The position numbers and the translations under genes are program-made. This document shows, one piece after another, positions 36,734 to 45,371 of a stretch of DNA of 64,000 nucleotides (positions are counted from its first letter, which is position 1; the number at the start of each line of letters is the position of its first letter). This DNA comes from Afifella marina DSM 2698. GTDB taxonomy: Bacteria > Pseudomonadota > Alphaproteobacteria > Rhizobiales > Afifellaceae. Location: contig NZ_FMVW01000004.1 of NCBI RefSeq assembly GCF_900102695.1, forward strand, positions 1-64,000. The letters are read 5' to 3'. The notes under the pieces are model-generated. The model searched no databases. It was given only the letters and a program-made list of their open reading frames with translations, and was not told the origin of the DNA.

Positions 36734-37462
36734 ATGGAGCTATTGTCGGATCCGCAGGTGTGGGCGAGTTTCCTGACGCTTTGCGTCATGGAGATCGTGC
36801 TTGGCATCGACAACATCGTCTTCATTTCGGTCGTCGTCAGCCGACTGCCGGAGGAACAGGCGAAAAAGGCGCGCCAGATCGGGCTTCTTCTGGCGCTCGT
36901 CTTCCGCATCCTGCTACTTCTCGTCCTGTCGTGGCTGATTGGCCTCACGGCGCCGGTCTTCACCGCGTTTGGGCAGGAGGTGTCATGGCGCGATCTCATT
37001 TTGATCGCTGGCGGCCTTTTCCTGATCTACAAGGCGACGCATGAGATCCATGCCGAGATCGAGCATGAGACGGCGACGCTTGCCGAAGCCAAGACCGCGT
37101 CTTTCGGCGGAATCATCGCCCAAGTGCTGATCATCGATATGGTGTTTTCCGTCGATTCCATCATTACCGCGATCGGGATGGCTGAACATGTCGAGGTGAT
37201 GATCGCCGCTGTCATCGTGGCGATCGCGGTCATGTATGCCGCGTCGGGACCGATCGCCGAGTTCATCAAGCACAATCCGACCACCAAAATGCTGGCGCTC
37301 GCATTCCTGCTTCTGATCGGCGTGGCGCTCATCGCCGATGGTTTGGGTTTCCATATCCCGCGCGGCTACATCTACTTTTCCATGGCATTTGCGGCGGTGG
37401 TCGAGGTGTTCAACGTTCTTGCTCGGCGCCGCCGGCAGAAGGTTGCAGGAGGCGAACAGTGA
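36734..37462 (+). CDS. TerC family membrane protein
   Basis: A 242-residue inner-membrane protein with about seven helices. The TerC hallmarks are EIVLGIDNIVFISVV in the first helix and the repeated VFSVDSIITAIGM in the second half, both with acidic residues that may bind metal. TerC-family proteins (such as Alx and MeeY) are linked to manganese export and to metal loading of secreted proteins; a tellurite role is not implied here. Its stop overlaps the next gene's GTG start as GTGA. Confidence 0.9.
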   Translation: MELLSDPQVWASFLTLCVMEIVLGIDNIVFISVVVSRLPEEQAKKARQIGLLLALVFRILLLLVLSWLIGLTAPVFTAFGQEVSWRDLILIAGGLFLIYKATHEIHAEIEHETATLAEAKTASFGGIIAQVLIIDMVFSVDSIITAIGMAEHVEVMIAAVIVAIAVMYAASGPIAEFIKHNPTTKMLALAFLLLIGVALIADGLGFHIPRGYIYFSMAFAAVVEVFNVLARRRRQKVAGGEQ

Positions 37463-38436
37463 CGAGTGTCGTTCGGATTCATGCGCATGGCGGGCCGGAG
37501 GTGCTGCGGGTCGAAGACCAAGAGGTCGGCGAGCCGGGGGAGGGCGAAGTCAAGATCCGGCACGAGGCGATCGGGCTCAACTACCTCGATACCTACTACC
37601 GCACGGGCCTCTACAGCGCGCCGAACGGCTTGCCGCTCACGCCCGGTAACGAAGGAGCTGGCACGGTCGTCTCGATCGGTGCCGGGGTTTCGCGTTTTCG
37701 GCCGGGCGACCGGGTCGCCTATGTCGGCGGGCTCGGAGCCTACGCCGCCGAGAGGTTGATCGCTGCCGATAGTCTGGTGCGTCTTCCCGACGAGATCGAC
37801 TTCAAGACCGGCGCGGCGATGATGCTGAAGGGGCTGACGGCCCAGTATCTCCTGCGGCAGACCTTTCGGGTGGAGCGAGGGCAGACGATCCTCTTTCATG
37901 CGGCTGCCGGCGGTGTCGGTTTGATCGCCTGCCAATGGGCGAAGCATCTCGGCGCGACCGTCATCGGGACTGTCGGCTCGGCCGATAAGGCCGAACTGGC
38001 CAAAGCGCATGGCTGCACGCACACCATCAATTACCGCGATGAGGACTTCGTCGCTCGCGTGAAGGACATAACAGAAGGACGGCTGTGCGACGTCGTCTAC
38101 GATTCAGTCGGCCAGAGCACCTATCCTGATTCGCTCGATTGTCTGAAGCCGCGGGGCATGTGGGTGTCGTTCGGTCAATCTTCTGGGCCGATCAAGGATT
38201 TCAATCTCGCACTGCTGGCCCAGAAGGGGTCGCTTTACGCCTGTCGCCCGACCCTTTTCAGCTACATCGCCAAGCGCGAGAGCCTGCAGGCGATGTCGGA
38301 CGATCTCTTTCACGTCGTGGCGAGCGGTTTCGTTAAGATCGAAGTCAACCAGGAATTCGCGCTGAAGGATGTGGCAGACGCCCATCGCGCCCTGGAAAGC
38401 CGCGCGACGACGGGTGCGACGGTTCTCATTCCGTGA
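37459..38436 (+). CDS. qor: Quinone oxidoreductase, zinc-free MDR family
   Basis: A 325-residue NADPH-dependent reductase of the quinone oxidoreductase group of medium-chain dehydrogenases. It has the catalytic-domain block IGLNYLDTYYRTGLY, the family segment PLTPGNEGAGTVV, the Rossmann motif HAAAGGVGLIACQWAKHLGA and the Qor motif FGQSSGPIKDFNLALLAQKG. No zinc-ligand cysteines are seen. Such enzymes reduce quinones or other activated carbonyls. The start is GTG, overlapping the terC stop by four bases, so both genes are translationally coupled. Confidence 0.92.
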   Translation: MTSVVRIHAHGGPEVLRVEDQEVGEPGEGEVKIRHEAIGLNYLDTYYRTGLYSAPNGLPLTPGNEGAGTVVSIGAGVSRFRPGDRVAYVGGLGAYAAERLIAADSLVRLPDEIDFKTGAAMMLKGLTAQYLLRQTFRVERGQTILFHAAAGGVGLIACQWAKHLGATVIGTVGSADKAELAKAHGCTHTINYRDEDFVARVKDITEGRLCDVVYDSVGQSTYPDSLDCLKPRGMWVSFGQSSGPIKDFNLALLAQKGSLYACRPTLFSYIAKRESLQAMSDDLFHVVASGFVKIEVNQEFALKDVADAHRALESRATTGATVLIP

Positions 38437-38528
38437 GGCCGTGACACGACCAGAACGGAGCCTGACCGATACACGACCTGGCCCTCAGCCGGATCGTTGC
38501 GGACACACCCCTCGCGTACAACAAAGAA

Positions 38529-38547
38529 GCCGGGCGCGGAGCCCGGC
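38529..38547 (-). terminator. Hairpin terminator after doeB
   Basis: GCCGGGC, five-base loop, GCCCGGC forms a perfect 7-bp stem. On the reverse strand it is followed by TTCTTTGTT, fitting termination of doeB about 94 bases after its stop. It may also serve qor on the forward strand. Confidence 0.6.
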
Positions 38548-38640
38548 AAGGATTTGGAGTGAGAAGGCATCGAGCTTAGCAGGCGAAGGTTGGCGGGCGC
38601 CTATGGCGATCCGCCGCATTTTACGCGGCACCGGCCCGGC

Positions 38641-39657
38641 TCAACGCTGCTCATCGACCGATATGTCAGGCTCGACGCTTGCGACGACGGCAAGACAGTC
38701 CCCAAGCCCGACGAGCCCCGGATAATGGCGAGCGGCAAGGATCCCGTCCAGGCCAGCTCGATATTCCTGAGGCTCTCCGCCCAAACGCTCGATCGGGTGC
38801 ACTGAGAGGAGGAGATCCCCCTTTCTGACCTGCGCCCCAAGATCGACCGCGGGCTCGATGAAGCCTTCAGACTGGCTGAAGGAAAAACACTCCGGCCCAG
38901 GCATATCCAGAAATACGGATGGCCGGTGGTCGATCGGGCCCGCCAGAATGCCGGCATGTTTGAGAATGTTCGCAAGGCCGCGCCGGGCAATCGCCAATGT
39001 CCGCGCCGTGGCGGTTCCGCCCCCGCCGATTTCCGTCGTCACGAAGACTTTGCCGAGCGCCTCTGCGGCGGTGTCGAGCATGCCGACGGCGTCGATTTCC
39101 AACATGGTCATCGAATAGGGCGCGCAGAACGCATCACGGGCTTCCCGGCAGCGTGCCTCCTGCGCCTTGTTCTCCAGCACGTGACAGGCGGCAAACGGCA
39201 GGAAATCGAGTGTTTTTCCGCCGGAATGGAAGTCGAGCACCAGATCCGCCATGGGCAGCAGAGCGCGCTGAATGTAGTCGGCGATCTTCTCCGTCACACT
39301 GCCGTCAGGCCGTCCTGGGAAGGTGCGGTTGAGATTGAACGTGTCGATTGGCGAAAGGCGGGTTCCCGCGCGAAAGGCCGGGTAGTTCATGAAGGGAACC
39401 AGGATGATGCGCCCGGTGACCTCATCGACTTCGACCTTACGGGCAAAATCGGCGAGTGCGATGGGCCCCTCATATTCATCGCCATGGCTGCCACCGGTGA
39501 CGAGAGCCGTCGGGCCAGGGCCGTTGCTCACGACCGTGATCGGTATCATGAGATTGCCCCAGGCGCTGTCGTCACGGCTCCAGGGAAGTCTTAGGTAACC
39601 GTGCTGGATGCCTTCGCGCTCAAAATCGACGGTCGGGACGATGGGGCTGTCAATCAT
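38641..39657 (-). CDS. doeB: N-alpha-acetyl-L-2,4-diaminobutyrate deacetylase (ectoine degradation)
   Basis: DoeB (EutE) removes the acetyl group from N-alpha-acetyl-diaminobutyrate, the product of ectoine ring opening, in the cytosol. The 338 residues belong to the succinylglutamate desuccinylase/aspartoacylase (AstE/AspA) zinc family. They show GGSHGDEYEGPIAL (HxxE zinc motif) and VLDFHSGGKTLDFLPFA (third ligand). The start GIQHGYLRLPWSRDDSAWG is the pattern I know from DoeB. The ATG at 39657 gives family length; earlier starts add a doubtful stretch. It diverges from the aminotransferase and doeA, matching the ectoine-utilisation setting. Confidence 0.9.
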   Translation of the reverse strand: MIDSPIVPTVDFEREGIQHGYLRLPWSRDDSAWGNLMIPITVVSNGPGPTALVTGGSHGDEYEGPIALADFARKVEVDEVTGRIILVPFMNYPAFRAGTRLSPIDTFNLNRTFPGRPDGSVTEKIADYIQRALLPMADLVLDFHSGGKTLDFLPFAACHVLENKAQEARCREARDAFCAPYSMTMLEIDAVGMLDTAAEALGKVFVTTEIGGGGTATARTLAIARRGLANILKHAGILAGPIDHRPSVFLDMPGPECFSFSQSEGFIEPAVDLGAQVRKGDLLLSVHPIERLGGEPQEYRAGLDGILAARHYPGLVGLGDCLAVVASVEPDISVDEQR

Positions 39658-40031
39658 CGCGGGCTCGTTCGGGCTTCCATGCTTTCTCGTCGAAAGCATA
39701 GGATTGGAAATCCTCGCAAGCTTCAACGTAGCTGTTGGGAGAATTGCTTTCCGGAACGTCACGCTGACTGTGTCGTGTCGACGACCGCTTGCCCCTTATG
39801 GTTTCAGCGCCTAGGCTTCCTTTGTCCGTCTTCAATCGGTCCATGCTAGCGTCGCGCCGCCTGCCGGACCGCCCGTTGCGGAAAAGGAATGGACCGCGCG
39901 CGTCTGAGACATGACGATGGTCGACAGTCGGCAGACATTCTCTCTGCCGGGCGCCGCTTCGATCCCACCGGCCAGCCCTTGCCAGTCAGCCCCTGCATCG
40001 TCTCTTCCCGCCAACCAAAAAGGACCCCGTC
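39658..40031. other. Divergent control region of the ectoine cluster
   Basis: About 374 bases between doeB and the aminotransferase. It has a perfect inverted repeat near the doeB side (39679-39699), a second shorter one (39701-39713), and a ribosome site AAGGA before the start at 40032. Both promoters should lie here. I see no coding frame that persuades me, and no local EnuR/DoeX regulator gene is present in the window. Confidence 0.5.
39679..39713. promoter_or_regulatory. Candidate operator: tandem inverted repeats upstream of doeB
   Basis: ATGCTTTC, five bases, GAAAGCAT (39679-39699) is a perfect 8-bp dyad. GGATT, three bases, AATCC (39701-39713) follows at once. Their place in the divergent region fits binding by an ectoine-responsive regulator; no such binding is shown. 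Confidence 0.45.
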
Positions 40032-41417
40032 ATGGACGAACACGTCACCGCCAATGACCTGGAAACACTCGACCGGGCGCATGTCTTCCACCCCTCGACG
40101 CATCTTGCGCAATTCGCGCGTGGCGAGGCGCCGTCGCGGATCGTGACCGGGGGCAAAGGCTGCACCATCGTCGATCGTGACGGGCGCAAAAGTCTCGATG
40201 CCTTTGCAGGCCTTTATTGCGTGAACGTCGGCTACGGCCGGCAGGAGATCGCAGACGCGATCTACGCCCAGGCGAAGGAGCTTGCCTATTTCCACGCCTA
40301 TGCGGGCCATTCCAACGAGCAGGTGATCCGATTGTCGAGCCGGATCGTTGACAAAGTCGGCCTCGGAATGCAGCGCATCTATTGGGGGCTCTCCGGATCG
40401 GACGCCAACGAAACCAACATCAAGCTCGTCTGGTACTACAACAACGTCATGGGGCGTCCGGAGAAGAAGAAGATCATCTCCAGGCAGCGCGGCTATCACG
40501 GCTCGGGCATCATGACGGGCAGCCTGACGGGTCTTGCGCTCTTCCACAACGCATTCGATCTGCCGCGCTCGCCGATCCTGCACACGTCGTGCCCCCATTA
40601 CTGGCGCTACGGCCGGGAAGGGGAAAGCGAGGCGGATTTCTCCAAACGCATGGCCGCGGAGCTCGAGGAGCTGATCCTTGCCGAGGGACCGGAGACGGTC
40701 GCGGCCTTCATCGGTGAGCCCGTCATGGGAACGGGCGGGATCATTCCGCCTCCCGAGGGCTATTGGCAGGAAATTCAGGCGGTCCTGAACAAGTACGACA
40801 TTCTCCTGATTGCCGATGAGGTCGTCACGGGATTCGGGCGCACTGGCGAATATTTCGGTTCGCACACCTACGGCATCGAGCCGGATCTCATCACCATCGC
40901 CAAGGGCGTGACGTCTGCTTATCTGCCTTTGTCGGGTGTCATCGTCGGCGAAAAAGTCTGGCAGGGTCTCGAAAAGGGGACCGACGATCTTGGCGTCATC
41001 GGTCACGGCTGGACCTATTCCGCGCATCCCACCTGTGCGGCCGCGGCCAACGCCAACCTTGATATCATCGATCGTGAGGATCTCACGGCAAACGCCCGGG
41101 AAACAGGCGGGTATCTTCTCAAATCCTTGCAGGAGGCGGTCGGCGATCACCGGCTCGTCGGCGAGGTTCGCGGGGTCGGCCTGATGGCGGCGGTCGAATT
41201 CGTCGGAGACAAGGATACGAAGGCGGCGCCGGACCCATCTTTGAAGGTCGGTATGAAGATGTCGGCGGCTCTCTTGGAAGAGGGGGTGATCGCCCGGGCG
41301 ATGCCGCACAGCGAATGCCTCGGCTTTTCGCCTCCGCTCGTGATCACCCGCGATGAGGTCGACCAGGTTGTATCCGCAACGAAACGGGTCATCGAGCGCA
41401 TCTCAGAAAGCCTTTGA
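40032..41417 (+). CDS. doeD: Class III aminotransferase, probable diaminobutyrate transaminase DoeD
   Basis: A 461-residue PLP-dependent class III (omega) aminotransferase. The cofactor lysine is K291 in TIAKGVTSAYLPLSG, preceded by LLIADEVVTGFGRTG with the aspartate that binds the pyridine ring. The N-terminal DAFAGLYCVNVGYGRQEIA is shared with putrescine/beta-alanine-type enzymes. In ectoine catabolism DoeD turns diaminobutyrate into aspartate-semialdehyde, and the position between doeB and doeA makes that the likely role. Alternatives are a polyamine or taurine-type transaminase, given the polyamine-class transporter nearby. A good ribosome site (AAGGA) precedes the ATG. Confidence 0.78.
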   Translation: MDEHVTANDLETLDRAHVFHPSTHLAQFARGEAPSRIVTGGKGCTIVDRDGRKSLDAFAGLYCVNVGYGRQEIADAIYAQAKELAYFHAYAGHSNEQVIRLSSRIVDKVGLGMQRIYWGLSGSDANETNIKLVWYYNNVMGRPEKKKIISRQRGYHGSGIMTGSLTGLALFHNAFDLPRSPILHTSCPHYWRYGREGESEADFSKRMAAELEELILAEGPETVAAFIGEPVMGTGGIIPPPEGYWQEIQAVLNKYDILLIADEVVTGFGRTGEYFGSHTYGIEPDLITIAKGVTSAYLPLSGVIVGEKVWQGLEKGTDDLGVIGHGWTYSAHPTCAAAANANLDIIDREDLTANARETGGYLLKSLQEAVGDHRLVGEVRGVGLMAAVEFVGDKDTKAAPDPSLKVGMKMSAALLEEGVIARAMPHSECLGFSPPLVITRDEVDQVVSATKRVIERISESL

Positions 41418-41536
41418 GACCGCGTTGATGCATTCGCCCCGCCTGGGCGGATAAAGCCAGAGGCTTGGCCTGGAAACTGCACGGCGGCGGCAGACCGCCG
41501 TCGTCGGAGATTTCGGAACTGGGAGGCACAGCCGTC

Positions 41537-42733
41537 ATGGAGTTCGGCAAAAACAACACTCCGTTCCGCGAAGACGAATTCGCCCAGAGGCTTGTCAGCA
41601 CGAAGCGAGCGATGGAAGCGGCCGGCCTGGACGTTCTCATCGTCTGTGATCCGGCGAACATGAACTATCTGACCGGCTATGACGGCTGGTCGTTTTATGT
41701 GCACCAGGCTGTGATCGTCGCGCAGGACCTCGATCAGCCTTTGTGGGTAGGCCGCAACCAGGACGTGAACGGGGCACATCTGACGACGATTCTCTCGGAA
41801 GAAAACGTCATCGGCTATGCCGACGAATATGTGCAGTCGCTGACAAGGCATCCGATGCAAGTCGTGGCCAGCACCATCGCCGAAAGGGGGCTCGGCTCGG
41901 GCAGGATCGGTGTCGAGGCCGATTCCTACTATTTCACGGCACGGGCTCAGGCGGTGCTCGCAGATGAGCTGCCCGATGCGGTCTTCTCCGATGCTGGTGT
42001 TCTGGTGAACTGGTTGCGTTGCGTGAAGTCGGACGCCGAAATTGCGCTGATCCGGCAGGCGGCCCGCATCACCGAGCGCATCATGCAGCGTGCCGTCGAC
42101 CTGATCGACGTTGGTGTTCCGCAAAGCGAGGTGGCGGCTGCCATTCTCGAGACCGGCGTTCGCGGCATACCGGGCGAGGGGGGATATGGCGGCGATTATC
42201 CCGCCATCATGCCGTTGATGCCGAGCGGGGTTGGCACATCCTGCCCTCATATCACCTGGCGGGACGAGCCGTTTCTTGCCCAAACCGGGACGACGGTCGA
42301 AATCGCCGGCGTTCGCCATCGCTACCATGCTCCGATGAGCCGAACCGTCTATCTCGGAACGCCGCCGCAGAAGATGCTCGATGCGGCCAAAATCGTTGAT
42401 GAGGGGATCGATGCGGGGCTTGCGGCAGCACGACCGGGGGCAACCGCGCACGACGTTTATGCCGCGTGGAGCGGGGTCATTGCGCGCCACGGTATCTTCA
42501 AGGAATCCCGATGTGGCTACTCGTTCGGTCTGAATTATCCACCGGACTGGGGCGAGCGGACTTTGTCGCTGCGGGCGGGGGACCAAACGGTGCTTCAACC
42601 CAATATGACGATTCACTTCATGCCGGGGCTCTGGCTCGACGATTGGGGTATCGAGATTTCCGAACCCATCCGGATCACCCAATCGGGTGTGGAGCAGTTC
42701 TGCACTTTTTCGCGCGAGCTAGTCGTCAAGTAG
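41537..42733 (+). CDS. doeA: Ectoine hydrolase
   Basis: DoeA (EutD) opens the ectoine ring to N-acetyl-diaminobutyrate. The 398-residue length matches known DoeA. It has the creatinase/prolidase (M24) fold with an N-terminal domain (NYLTGYDGWSFYVHQAVI, a segment I associate with ectoine hydrolases) and a pita-bread C-terminal domain. The canonical metal-binding aspartates are not seen at VEIAGVRHRYHAPMSRT, consistent with a creatinase-like, metal-independent enzyme. GGGAGG precedes the ATG at 41537. It follows the aminotransferase by 119 bases and precedes the ABC importer on the same strand. Confidence 0.9.
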   Translation: MEFGKNNTPFREDEFAQRLVSTKRAMEAAGLDVLIVCDPANMNYLTGYDGWSFYVHQAVIVAQDLDQPLWVGRNQDVNGAHLTTILSEENVIGYADEYVQSLTRHPMQVVASTIAERGLGSGRIGVEADSYYFTARAQAVLADELPDAVFSDAGVLVNWLRCVKSDAEIALIRQAARITERIMQRAVDLIDVGVPQSEVAAAILETGVRGIPGEGGYGGDYPAIMPLMPSGVGTSCPHITWRDEPFLAQTGTTVEIAGVRHRYHAPMSRTVYLGTPPQKMLDAAKIVDEGIDAGLAAARPGATAHDVYAAWSGVIARHGIFKESRCGYSFGLNYPPDWGERTLSLRAGDQTVLQPNMTIHFMPGLWLDDWGIEISEPIRITQSGVEQFCTFSRELVVK

Positions 42734-42896
42734 TACAAGGGTTTGGCGCCGTTTAAGGCACTCGGCGAGCGCGACAATTATCCGAAAGTCGCGGCCGTTC
42801 TGTGCGGTGCGACTTGCTTTTGCGGCCATTTCTTGGAAAAGTGACGAAATAGAGACGAAGTCCTTCGGCGGCGGCGACGCTCGGTGAGGGACAAAA

Positions 42897-42912
42897 GACG
42901 GCTTAAGCCGTC
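42897..42912. repeat. Perfect 16-base palindrome upstream of the Pot-type ABC genes
   Basis: GACGGCTTAAGCCGTC reads the same on both strands and is flanked by AAAA on the left and CAAAAAAA on the right. It lies about 80 bases before the ATPase gene, between doeA and the importer. It could be a regulator site, or a hairpin terminator for reverse-strand transcripts. Confidence 0.6.
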
Positions 42913-42992
42913 CAAAAAAAGACAATGGGTTGAACAGCAGCAGCGTCGAGGCTTCGCTCGGGAGCCATCGACAGTGTGGCAGAAAGGCATTC

Positions 42993-44108
42993 ATGCAGGA
43001 CGAGAACGGCGTCGCGAAAGGCGCCGAAGATCGCGCCTATGTGCGCTTCGAGGACGTTCAGAAGAGCTATGATGGCGAAACGCTCGTCATCAAAAATCTG
43101 AACCTCGAGATTGAGCGCGGCGAATTCCTGACCATGCTTGGGCCTTCCGGGTCCGGGAAAACCACCTGCCTGATGATGCTGGCAGGTTTTGAATCCACCA
43201 CCCATGGCGCGATCTATCTGCACGATCAGCGCATCGACAACGTGCCGCCGCACAAACGCGGCATCGGGATGGTGTTCCAGAATTACGCGCTCTTTCCGCA
43301 CATGACCGTGTCGGAGAATCTGGCATTTCCGTTGAAGGTCCGCGGCTTGTCGAAGAGCGACACGGAAGAACGTGTGAAGCGGGCGCTGGAAATGGTGGAG
43401 CTGCCGCAATTCGGCGACAGACGGCCAGCGCAGCTTTCGGGCGGACAGCAGCAGCGTGTGGCCGTGGCGCGTGCGCTCGTGTTCGAGCCGGATCTCGTCC
43501 TGATGGACGAGCCGCTCGGCGCTCTCGACAAGCAGCTGCGCGAGCAGATGCAGTTCGAGATCAAACACATCCACGACAATCTCGGGGTGACGGTCGTCTA
43601 TGTGACGCATGATCAGACGGAAGCTCTGACCATGTCGGACCGCGTCGCCGTCTTCAACGACGGCATCATCCAGCAATTGTCGACGCCTGAAGTTCTCTAC
43701 GAGGCGCCCGACAACGCCTTCGTCGCTCAGTTCATCGGCGAGAACAATCGCTTCCTGGGGCGCATCGTGGAGCGCGTGAACGATCAGGAAGTGCGGGTGA
43801 AGCTCGATACGGGCGAGGACATTCGCGCGCTTCCGGTCAATCTGAATGGCGGGGACCGCACGACCTTGTCGCTGCGGCCCGAGCGCGTGCTTATCAATCC
43901 GGATGAGGGGGCAACTCCCAACGTCCTGGAAGGCACTGTGCAGGAAGTGATCTATCTCGGTGATCACATCCGCACCCGGCTTGCCGTGGCAGGCCATGAT
44001 GATTTCATCGTCAAGATCCCGAATGCGGCCGGGCATCCGAGCCTTCAGCGTGGCCAGGCCGCGCGTCTCGGCTGGACGATTGAAGATTGTCGGGCACTCG
44101 ACGCCTGA
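42993..44108 (+). CDS. ABC importer ATP-binding protein (PotA type)
   Basis: A 371-residue ATPase that powers the following permeases. It contains Walker A GPSGSGKTTC, the Q-loop MVFQNYALFPHMTV, signature LSGGQQQRVAVARAL, Walker B LVLMDEPLGALD and the switch histidine in YVTHDQTEAL. A C-terminal TOBE regulatory domain follows from about residue 280. This layout is that of the polyamine/opine/iron subclass (PotA-like). AAAGG precedes the ATG at 42993. It opens a four-gene set (ATPase, binding protein, two permeases) directly behind doeA, so an ectoine-related or polyamine-like substrate is inferred, not shown. Confidence 0.93.
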   Translation: MQDENGVAKGAEDRAYVRFEDVQKSYDGETLVIKNLNLEIERGEFLTMLGPSGSGKTTCLMMLAGFESTTHGAIYLHDQRIDNVPPHKRGIGMVFQNYALFPHMTVSENLAFPLKVRGLSKSDTEERVKRALEMVELPQFGDRRPAQLSGGQQQRVAVARALVFEPDLVLMDEPLGALDKQLREQMQFEIKHIHDNLGVTVVYVTHDQTEALTMSDRVAVFNDGIIQQLSTPEVLYEAPDNAFVAQFIGENNRFLGRIVERVNDQEVRVKLDTGEDIRALPVNLNGGDRTTLSLRPERVLINPDEGATPNVLEGTVQEVIYLGDHIRTRLAVAGHDDFIVKIPNAAGHPSLQRGQAARLGWTIEDCRALDA

Positions 44109-44209
44109 CAAAGCGCCCATATCTGGCGCCCATTTCCCGACCGGCAGGACACGAAAAATGCCGGCAAAAGCTCCCAAACGGGGACCAACAACAACGGAGG
44201 TCAGTCCGA

Positions 44210-45304
44210 ATGAAGCGAACCCTATCCCTTATGGCCGCAGTGGCGATTGTGCCGAGCATGGCCTTGGCCGCAGAAGGTGACAGCCTGACGATCGTATCCT
44301 GGGGCGGCGCCTATACGATGTCGCAGGAAAAGGCCTATCACGAACCCTATAGCGAGAAGACCGGCACGCAGATCCTGCGTGAGGACAAATCGGCAAATGC
44401 GCTTGCGGGCATCCGCTCGCAGGTCGAGGCCGGGAACGTCACCTGGGACGTTGTCGATATGCTGCAGGCGGATGCGCAACGCGCCTGCGACGAGGGTCTC
44501 ATCATGGAGATCCCGCACGACGAGTGGCTCGCCCCAGGCCCGGATGGAGCCAAACCGACAGAGGACTTCATCGACGGAACGCTCGGCGATTGCTTCATTC
44601 CGCAGATCCTTTACGCGACCATGTTCGCGTACAACGAGGAAGCGTTCCCGGATGGCGGCCCCAAAACTGTGGCGGATGTTTGGGATCTCGAAAAATTCCC
44701 TGGAACCAGATCATTACAGAAAATTCCTCAGAAAAACCTTGAGTGGGCTCTCATCGCCGACGGCGTGCCTGCAGACGAGGTTTACGAGGTTCTCGCAACG
44801 CGCGAAGGGCAGGACCGTGCCTTCGCCAAGCTCGACGAGATCAAAGACAATGTGATCTGGTGGTCGGAAGGCGCGCAGCCGCCGCAGATGCTTGCCGACC
44901 AGGAAGCCGTCATCGCCACCGCCTATAACGGCCGCATCTTCAATGCGCAGGTGAACGAAGACCAGCCCTTCAAGATCATGTGGGACCACCAGATGTTCGA
45001 GGTCGACGGTTGGGTCGTTCCCGTCGATCAGAGCGAAGACGATCTGAAGCTGATCAAGGACTATCTCTATTTCGCCACCGATACGCAGCGGCTTGCGGAT
45101 CAGGCGAAATACATCGCTTACGCGCCGGCGCGTAAGTCGTCTGTGCCTCTTGTCGGGAAGATGGAGGGCACCGACATCGACATGAAGCCGCATATGCCGA
45201 CGACGCCCGAAAACTTCGAGACGGCGGTGCAGTTCGACACCTCGTTCTGGGCCGATTACGGCGACCAGCTCGAAGAGCGCTTCAACGCCTGGCTCGCTCA
45301 GTAA
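44210..45304 (+). CDS. ABC importer substrate-binding protein (PotD type)
   Basis: A 364-residue periplasmic binding protein with a signal peptide ending MALAA before EGDSLTIV. The body has the PotD-like extracellular solute-binding family 1 pattern: TIVSWGGAYTMSQEKAY at the N-terminus, NVTWDVVDML, and WWSEGAQPPQMLADQEAVI. The binding site of true PotD proteins is lined with acidic and aromatic residues; I cannot align it well enough to tell polyamine from ectoine-type ligands. GGAGG precedes the ATG at 44210; a longer frame upstream lacks coding character. It lies between the ATPase and permease genes of the same system. Confidence 0.92.
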   Translation: MKRTLSLMAAVAIVPSMALAAEGDSLTIVSWGGAYTMSQEKAYHEPYSEKTGTQILREDKSANALAGIRSQVEAGNVTWDVVDMLQADAQRACDEGLIMEIPHDEWLAPGPDGAKPTEDFIDGTLGDCFIPQILYATMFAYNEEAFPDGGPKTVADVWDLEKFPGTRSLQKIPQKNLEWALIADGVPADEVYEVLATREGQDRAFAKLDEIKDNVIWWSEGAQPPQMLADQEAVIATAYNGRIFNAQVNEDQPFKIMWDHQMFEVDGWVVPVDQSEDDLKLIKDYLYFATDTQRLADQAKYIAYAPARKSSVPLVGKMEGTDIDMKPHMPTTPENFETAVQFDTSFWADYGDQLEERFNAWLAQ

Positions 45305-45371
45305 GCGAACCTGGTCGGTAAAACGTCCGGCGCGGTTGCACCGCGCCGGGCATGAAGGTGGAGCGCAGGAC

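Noticed and set aside
38641-39657. Succinylglutamate desuccinylase (AstE) for arginine catabolism
   Set aside because: No ast genes are nearby; N-terminal pattern and doeA neighbourhood fit DoeB better.
42719-42994. Reverse-strand frame of 91 residues across the doeA-importer gap
   Set aside because: It overlaps the doeA end, has no ribosome site and shows no family resemblance.
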